In this document: positions 60,101 to 64,000 of the stretch, one piece after another
Layout: the number at the start of each line of letters is the position of its first letter
How positions within the stretch are numbered: the stretch's first letter is position 1
Source of the DNA: Gloeopeniophorella convolvens
Lineage: Eukaryota; Basidiomycota; Agaricomycetes; Russulales
Assembly: GCA_022496205.1 (NCBI GenBank)
Contig: WTXD01000063.1
Location: 62,001 to 126,000 of the forward strand
Length of the DNA stretch: 64,000 nucleotides
Direction of reading: 5' to 3'
Notes under the pieces: generated by a model
The model's database searches: none
Told to the model about the DNA's origin: nothing
What the model saw: the letters and a program-made list of their open reading frames with translations, nothing else
Program-made: the position numbers and the translations under genes

Positions 60101-61616
60101 ATGTCTGTTCTTTCCACAGTCAGATACTGCGTGCCTGACTCTCGCGCAGATCCTCTTCTGTTCATGCTTCACCTACCGCGGACAAACTAGCCTTCTCGGG
60201 CCATTGTTGAACTCACATCAACTCGCTCTCAAGCATCTGATGCCAGCTCTGACCCACTTCTACATTGGTAAGCTTGCTCATCGTTAATAGCGTGTCATTC
60301 CTCACGCCCGGTATCAGAGGTTGAACGAACTGGGGCGAGCTCGCAATTCTACGACAAATTCAGTGTGTTGTTCTCCCTAATCTTGACTTAAGTCGATTAC
60401 TAACGATAGAGGTCAGATGCACGGTATGCTTCCAGATACTGTCATGCCGCACAGATGAGCTTGACAATCTGCATAGACGAAGCATCGCTTTCGTCTTAAA
60501 GGCCGTCTGGGGTAACCCTGCGCATCGGGAGGCTCTTAAGAGGGAGACACAGTATGCCATCTTCGTGGTTGTCAGTGATGATCATGCTCACCCCAACCAG
60601 GGACATCGAAAAGTTTGTTCGCTTTGTCAACATGATGATTAACGATGTCACCTACCTCATGGACGAGTCGCTGAGCGAGCTCGCCCAGATCCATACCATC
60701 CAGCAGGAAATGGCCAACCAGGCCGCCTGGACCGCCCAGTCACCCCAGCAGCGCCGTGAGCGCGAAGGCACGCTGCACGGCCTGGAGCGCCAAGCGACCT
60801 CCTATACACAGCTCGGCAACTCGACCGTCGACATGCTCAAGATTTTCACCGCAGAGACGAAGGAGCCGTTCATGATGCCCGAGATCATCGACCGGCTCGC
60901 CGCGATGCTCGACTACAACCTCGACGCGCTCGTCGGCCCGCGCTGCAACGACCTGCGCGTCGAGAACCGCGAGAAGTACCACTTCAACCCGCGCCAGCTG
61001 CTCAGCGACGTGCTGCAGGTCTACCTGAACCTGAGCGACCAGCCGGACTTCGTGCGCGCGATCGCGGGTGACGGGCGCAGCTACCGCAAGGAGCTATTCG
61101 AGCAGGCTGCAAGGATCTCGGCGAAGAACAACCTCAAATCGCCGAACGAGATCGAGCAGCTGAGGTTGTTTGTCGTCAAAGTCGAAGAGACGAAGGCGAC
61201 GTTGGAGGCGGAAGAAGAGCTCGGCGAGGTGCCCGAGGAGTTCCTTGGTACGCCGCTTTCGTTTTCTTTGTGCGTGCGCCGCAGGGCGCTCACGTCGTCG
61301 TCGTGAAGACCAACTCATGTTCACGGTCATGCGGGATCCCGTCATCCTGCCCACGTCGCGCGCCGTGCTCGATCGGTCCACGATCAAGTCGCATCTGCTC
61401 TCAGATTCGAAAGATCCGTTCAACCGCGCGCCTTTGGCGATCGAAGATGTCATTCCCCGTGAGTACCCCGCGATCGCTCGCCTGTCTGCCTCTCAACATT
61501 GTCATCCAGATACCGAGCTCAAGGAGCGGATCCAGGCCTTCCTGGCAGAGAGAAAGAACAAAAATACCGCATTGGATATGCCCGAGGAGGACGTCGTCAA
61601 GATGAATGTAGACTAG
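57192..61616 (+). CDS. UFD2: Ubiquitin conjugation factor E4 (Ufd2, U-box)
   Basis: E4 ligase that extends ubiquitin chains on Cdc48 clients. 23 exons sum to 1095 codons, all phases fit: 57192-57239, 57293-57556, 57615-57687, 57742-57817, 57865-57982, 58033-58151, 58202-58622, 58675-58776, 58828-58944, 58999-59097, 59146-59269, 59318-59481, 59532-59576, 59628-59785, 59836-59928, 59985-60102, 60150-60267, 60318-60362, 60417-60423, 60477-60551, 60601-61247, 61309-61458, 61510-61616. A Pro/Ala-rich N-terminus precedes the Ufd2 core (VEERTGASSQFYDKF-like EVERTGASSQFYDKF, RRSIAFVLKAVW, VRFVNMMINDVTYLMDESL). The C-terminal U-box (about 1010-1080) reads MFTVMRDPVILPTSRAVLDR, STIKSHLLSD and PFNRAPL. 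Two introns have GC donors (59482, 59929); exon 19 is 7 nt. No frame damage in 4.4 kb. Confidence 0.95.
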
Positions 61617-61827
61617 CTACTGACAACTGTGCATGGTGTACAATAGATAGCTGAAGCTGGAAAGGCTCCGCATGCCAATCTCGCCGTGTATTCTAGACTA
61701 TACTTAAAGCGGTCCTCGGGAGGACCGCGATACCTTCTCCGAGAAGGATCGCTTGGATGGCTGCACTGCCCAGGGGCCGCCATCGGCGTCAAGTCGTGTT
61801 TGCCAGTGCAGCCCACGTTCGTAGGCT
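61617..61827. other. Convergent intergenic spacer
   Basis: About 210 nt between the stops of UFD2 and EAF7. An inverted pair near 61712-61750 (GGTCCTCGGGAGGACC, then TCTCCGAGAAGGA) could form hairpins at the 3' ends. Confidence 0.4.
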
Positions 61828-62877
61828 CTATGAGCCTCGTTTGCGCTTCTTCACTCCACGGGACGACTCGGCGCCTCGGCCACGTCCACGCGCACCGCGG
61901 CCCCTGGCGCCGCGGCCACGGCCCCTGGTCGGCTTTGCTGAGGGTGCTGCAGCAGGGTCAGACGCGCGGACCGATGCACGCGACCTAGGTGGCGTACCTG
62001 GAGATGCAGCGACTTCAACGTCCTCGTCCTCGCCATACTCGGTGCCTCCGTCTGTGACCGTGATCACGCTCCCTTTGGGCGTCGGCGCGGCGGGGCTCTC
62101 GTCCCCGCTCTCCATGGTGAGCGCGCTGCTGTCGCTCTCTGCGTTGACAGGGCCGCTCGCACGTGTGCCGCCGCGGCCGCGCCGTCGCCCGCGGCGCGCC
62201 TTGGTGGGCGGCGGTGGCGGCGAGGGCGACGAAGATGTTGAGGAGGCGGTCTCGCGCACGCGGCGGGAGGAGATGAGCGAGTCGACCGCCTCGTCATACG
62301 GGAGCGAGAATTCTTTGCGGAAGTATGGGTGGAGAGAGAGGTTCTCCGAGGGTGACGGCGAGTCGACCGCGCTCGGCGTGGAGTGGCTGGAGCTCGGCGA
62401 TTCGAAGCCCTCAGCGTCCTGGGGTGCGGGGTGCATGCGTGAGCGAGCGGGGCCGCGCGCGGGGGGCGTGCGCGGGACGTACGAGGCTCTCTAGTGCGTC
62501 AACGTTGTAGCAGCTCCGGAGCTTCTCCCATATATCGTCAATGGAGACGTACCGACCCGTGTCCTGGTGAATGGCGGTGCGCATGGAGAGGACGTGGAAG
62601 TGGCGGTGGAGGCCGATGGGCCGTGCGCGCATGATGGAGCGGAAGAAGGAGATCTCGCCCTCGACGGTGTCGAGAAACGGCGTCGACGGGTCGGGGCTTT
62701 CGTGCAGCTCCATCGTGTCTTGTCGGATGAGGCGCGTCCTGGGCGGGTCGTCGCTGCCAGGTGTTGGCTTTCAGGGGTCTCCGCTCGCCGCGTATCCGTC
62801 AACGTGATCGCAAACTGTCCGGGGTCTCCCCCTTTACCATGAACGTGCACTGGCAACGGTCCCGCCGCACTGGTCAT
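61828..62877 (-). CDS. EAF7: Chromatin modification subunit Eaf7/MRGBP (NuA4)
   Basis: NuA4 histone acetyltransferase subunit. Exons 62483-62767 and 61828-62418 are secure; a first exon 62851-62877 (MTSAAGPLP) is tentative because the 83-nt intron joining it has a weak donor and acceptor. If it is wrong, the start is the ATG at 62713. The CT20/MRGBP domain reads TVEGEISFFRSIMRARPIGL, HRHFHVLSMRTAI, VSIDDIWEKLRSCYNVDALE and then FSLPYDEAVDSLISSRRV. The C-terminal half is low complexity: acidic and Thr-rich, then Arg/Gly repeats (RGRGRGARGRGARGRGRG) and KKRKRGS, a likely nuclear-localisation and nucleic-acid-binding tail. Length about 300 aa. Confidence 0.88.
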
Positions 62878-63464
62878 GAGCGGACTCTCCTCGGTGACCA
62901 CCAGCTAGAACGGCACATGATTTGGTCTTTTTACCAGCCCAAGGCGTATACGAGTCAGGTATCGGATGGTGCAGCGTGTTGACCGAGGTGTCGCGTTGAG
63001 AAGCACTTAAGTATGGGGTCGTTGTCGTCACCCCTGCATATCTAATCAAAGTATGCGGTTCGACCTTGTCGCATTGGTCCCCGAATATTGACTACGTTAG
63101 ATCTCAGTAGAGCTATGCTCTTCGGCATGTGGCATATACCTGTCATTAGGCCCATGCAAGTGGTTCGCCTTGACCACGTTTGGCGACCTGTTGTACCTAC
63201 ATAATCTGAGACACATCGGTACTGCCACATCCACAACGTCTGGGTGGCTTTGACACTTTCCCTTATTGGCAGCTGGGACCGACCTTTAAAGATCCCGTCT
63301 CATCGTTTCTCGCAGCTAAAGTCGCCCTTCAAGAAACACCCACAGCCCACGCCGCAATCGACTACAAACACGTTCAAATCTTACAACGAGGTGCCTCTGC
63401 ATATACTTACATGTCTCCGGTGCGTCTTCTGACGTTCATACAGTGCATGAATTGGTCTGTTCCC
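62878..63464. other. Divergent intergenic region
   Basis: Some 590 nt holding the promoters of EAF7 and the unfinished gene. Two in-frame ATGs of the right-hand gene (63411 and 63447) fall inside, so its 5' end may extend into this stretch. Confidence 0.35.
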
Positions 63465-64000
63465 ATGGCGCAAACGAACGACACTACGGCATCCACCTCA
63501 TCTTCAAACCACCTGCCTCGAAGCTCCCGGGTCACTAGCGCAATATCAAGTAAAAAACCGGATGAGCCTAACGAGGCTCGTGCCACTCGAACAGCGTACC
63601 AAAAAGTGCCCAAACCCAATGACCGAAAACGAGAGCCAGAAGTCAAGGATACCCCCGCTCCTCCATTAGACAAGAGGCCTCTCACAAGCCGAAGTGCTTC
63701 CAAGCGAAGCCACTTACCATCCAGCACGACATCCATGAACGGTACGGAGCGGAAAAGTTCCTTTCAAAAGACGGTCGACGTTATTGCAAAGCTGCAGTCC
63801 GATGTGGGCAAGTTTATTCCGGTGCTGGAACACGTCCCAAGCTCTTTCCGCACTCATGGATATTTCGTTGGAAGGAACAACCTCTTATACGTGAAGGGGG
63901 CTCTTGCCGAGTTGGCCAAGAGGCCTGAGGCTTTGTGCCGTGGGGATACGAACTTCCTTGTCGATCTGTGTGGCTTGTACAGGGGCATGGTTCGTCAAAG
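63465..64000 (+). CDS. Unidentified protein, runs off the window edge
   Basis: Open frame of 178 codons with no stop before the end of the window, so incomplete. I chose the ATG at 63465 for its CCATGG context; 63447 and 63411 are also in frame. Residues 1-90 are polar and Ser/Arg/Pro-rich (SSRVTSAISS, KRPLTSRSASKRS), looking disordered. From about residue 100 it becomes a folded domain: KTVDVIAKLQSDVGKFIPVL, SFRTHGYFVGRNNLLYVKG, then NFLVDLCGLYRGMVRQ. I do not recognise it. The gene is divergent from EAF7. Confidence 0.6.
   Translation, partial: MAQTNDTTASTSSSNHLPRSSRVTSAISSKKPDEPNEARATRTAYQKVPKPNDRKREPEVKDTPAPPLDKRPLTSRSASKRSHLPSSTTSMNGTERKSSFQKTVDVIAKLQSDVGKFIPVLEHVPSSFRTHGYFVGRNNLLYVKGALAELAKRPEALCRGDTNFLVDLCGLYRGMVRQ

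Overview
This is nuclear DNA of a filamentous basidiomycete, most likely an agaricomycete close to the Polyporales (inferred from gene content and intron style, not tested). About 28 protein-coding genes sit on both strands. They are cut by roughly 150 introns, nearly all 47-72 nt with GT or GC donors, and separated by short spacers. I saw no convincing rRNA, tRNA, transposon or CRISPR array.

Layout. 0-6.7 kb: THI4 (thiazole synthase), an unknown basidiomycete gene, the proteasome chaperone NAS2/PSMD9, ribosomal protein uL16 (RPL10) and a hot-dog thioesterase. 7.3-17.9 kb: a secreted EEP-type nuclease, three tandem GNAT acetyltransferases, a small homeodomain factor, an AidB-like acyl-CoA dehydrogenase and a fourth GNAT. 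18.8-22.2 kb: a secreted low-complexity protein and a mitochondrial-type membrane/coiled-coil protein. 22.4-34.5 kb is a dense housekeeping block: POP1 (RNase P/MRP), a borealin-like CPC subunit, ERG26, CDC123, delta-12 desaturase and a divergent casein-kinase-1-like gene. 34.9-42.5 kb: a broken hypothetical gene and a NACHT-WD40 STAND (fungal NLR-like) gene with an in-frame stop between its NTPase and WD40 halves. 43-45.3 kb: pyruvate decarboxylase. 47-50.6 kb: a tandem pair of unknown paralogues. 50.9-63 kb: a WD40-cyclophilin (PPWD1-type), an AN1 zinc-finger protein ending in a CaaX box, a histidine phosphatase, bL35m, the E4 ubiquitin ligase UFD2 and the NuA4 subunit EAF7. An unfinished gene runs off the right edge.

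Gene models were built by hand. I chose splice sites so that reading phase, family similarity and GT(GC)-AG rules agree, and checked that exon lengths sum to a multiple of three. Most genes close perfectly. Six minus-strand genes do not: the 18.8 kb secreted protein, CDC123, the 34.9 kb gene, PPWD1, AN1 and bL35m. Each needs one or more single-base corrections to stay in frame, which points either to assembly indels or to local gene decay. Genes between them (the histidine phosphatase, UFD2, POP1, PDC) are intact. The main biology worth following is the interrupted NLR-like gene, the divergent CK1 with a duplicated tail module, the CaaX-tailed AN1 protein, the GNAT family expansion and the orphan tandem pair.
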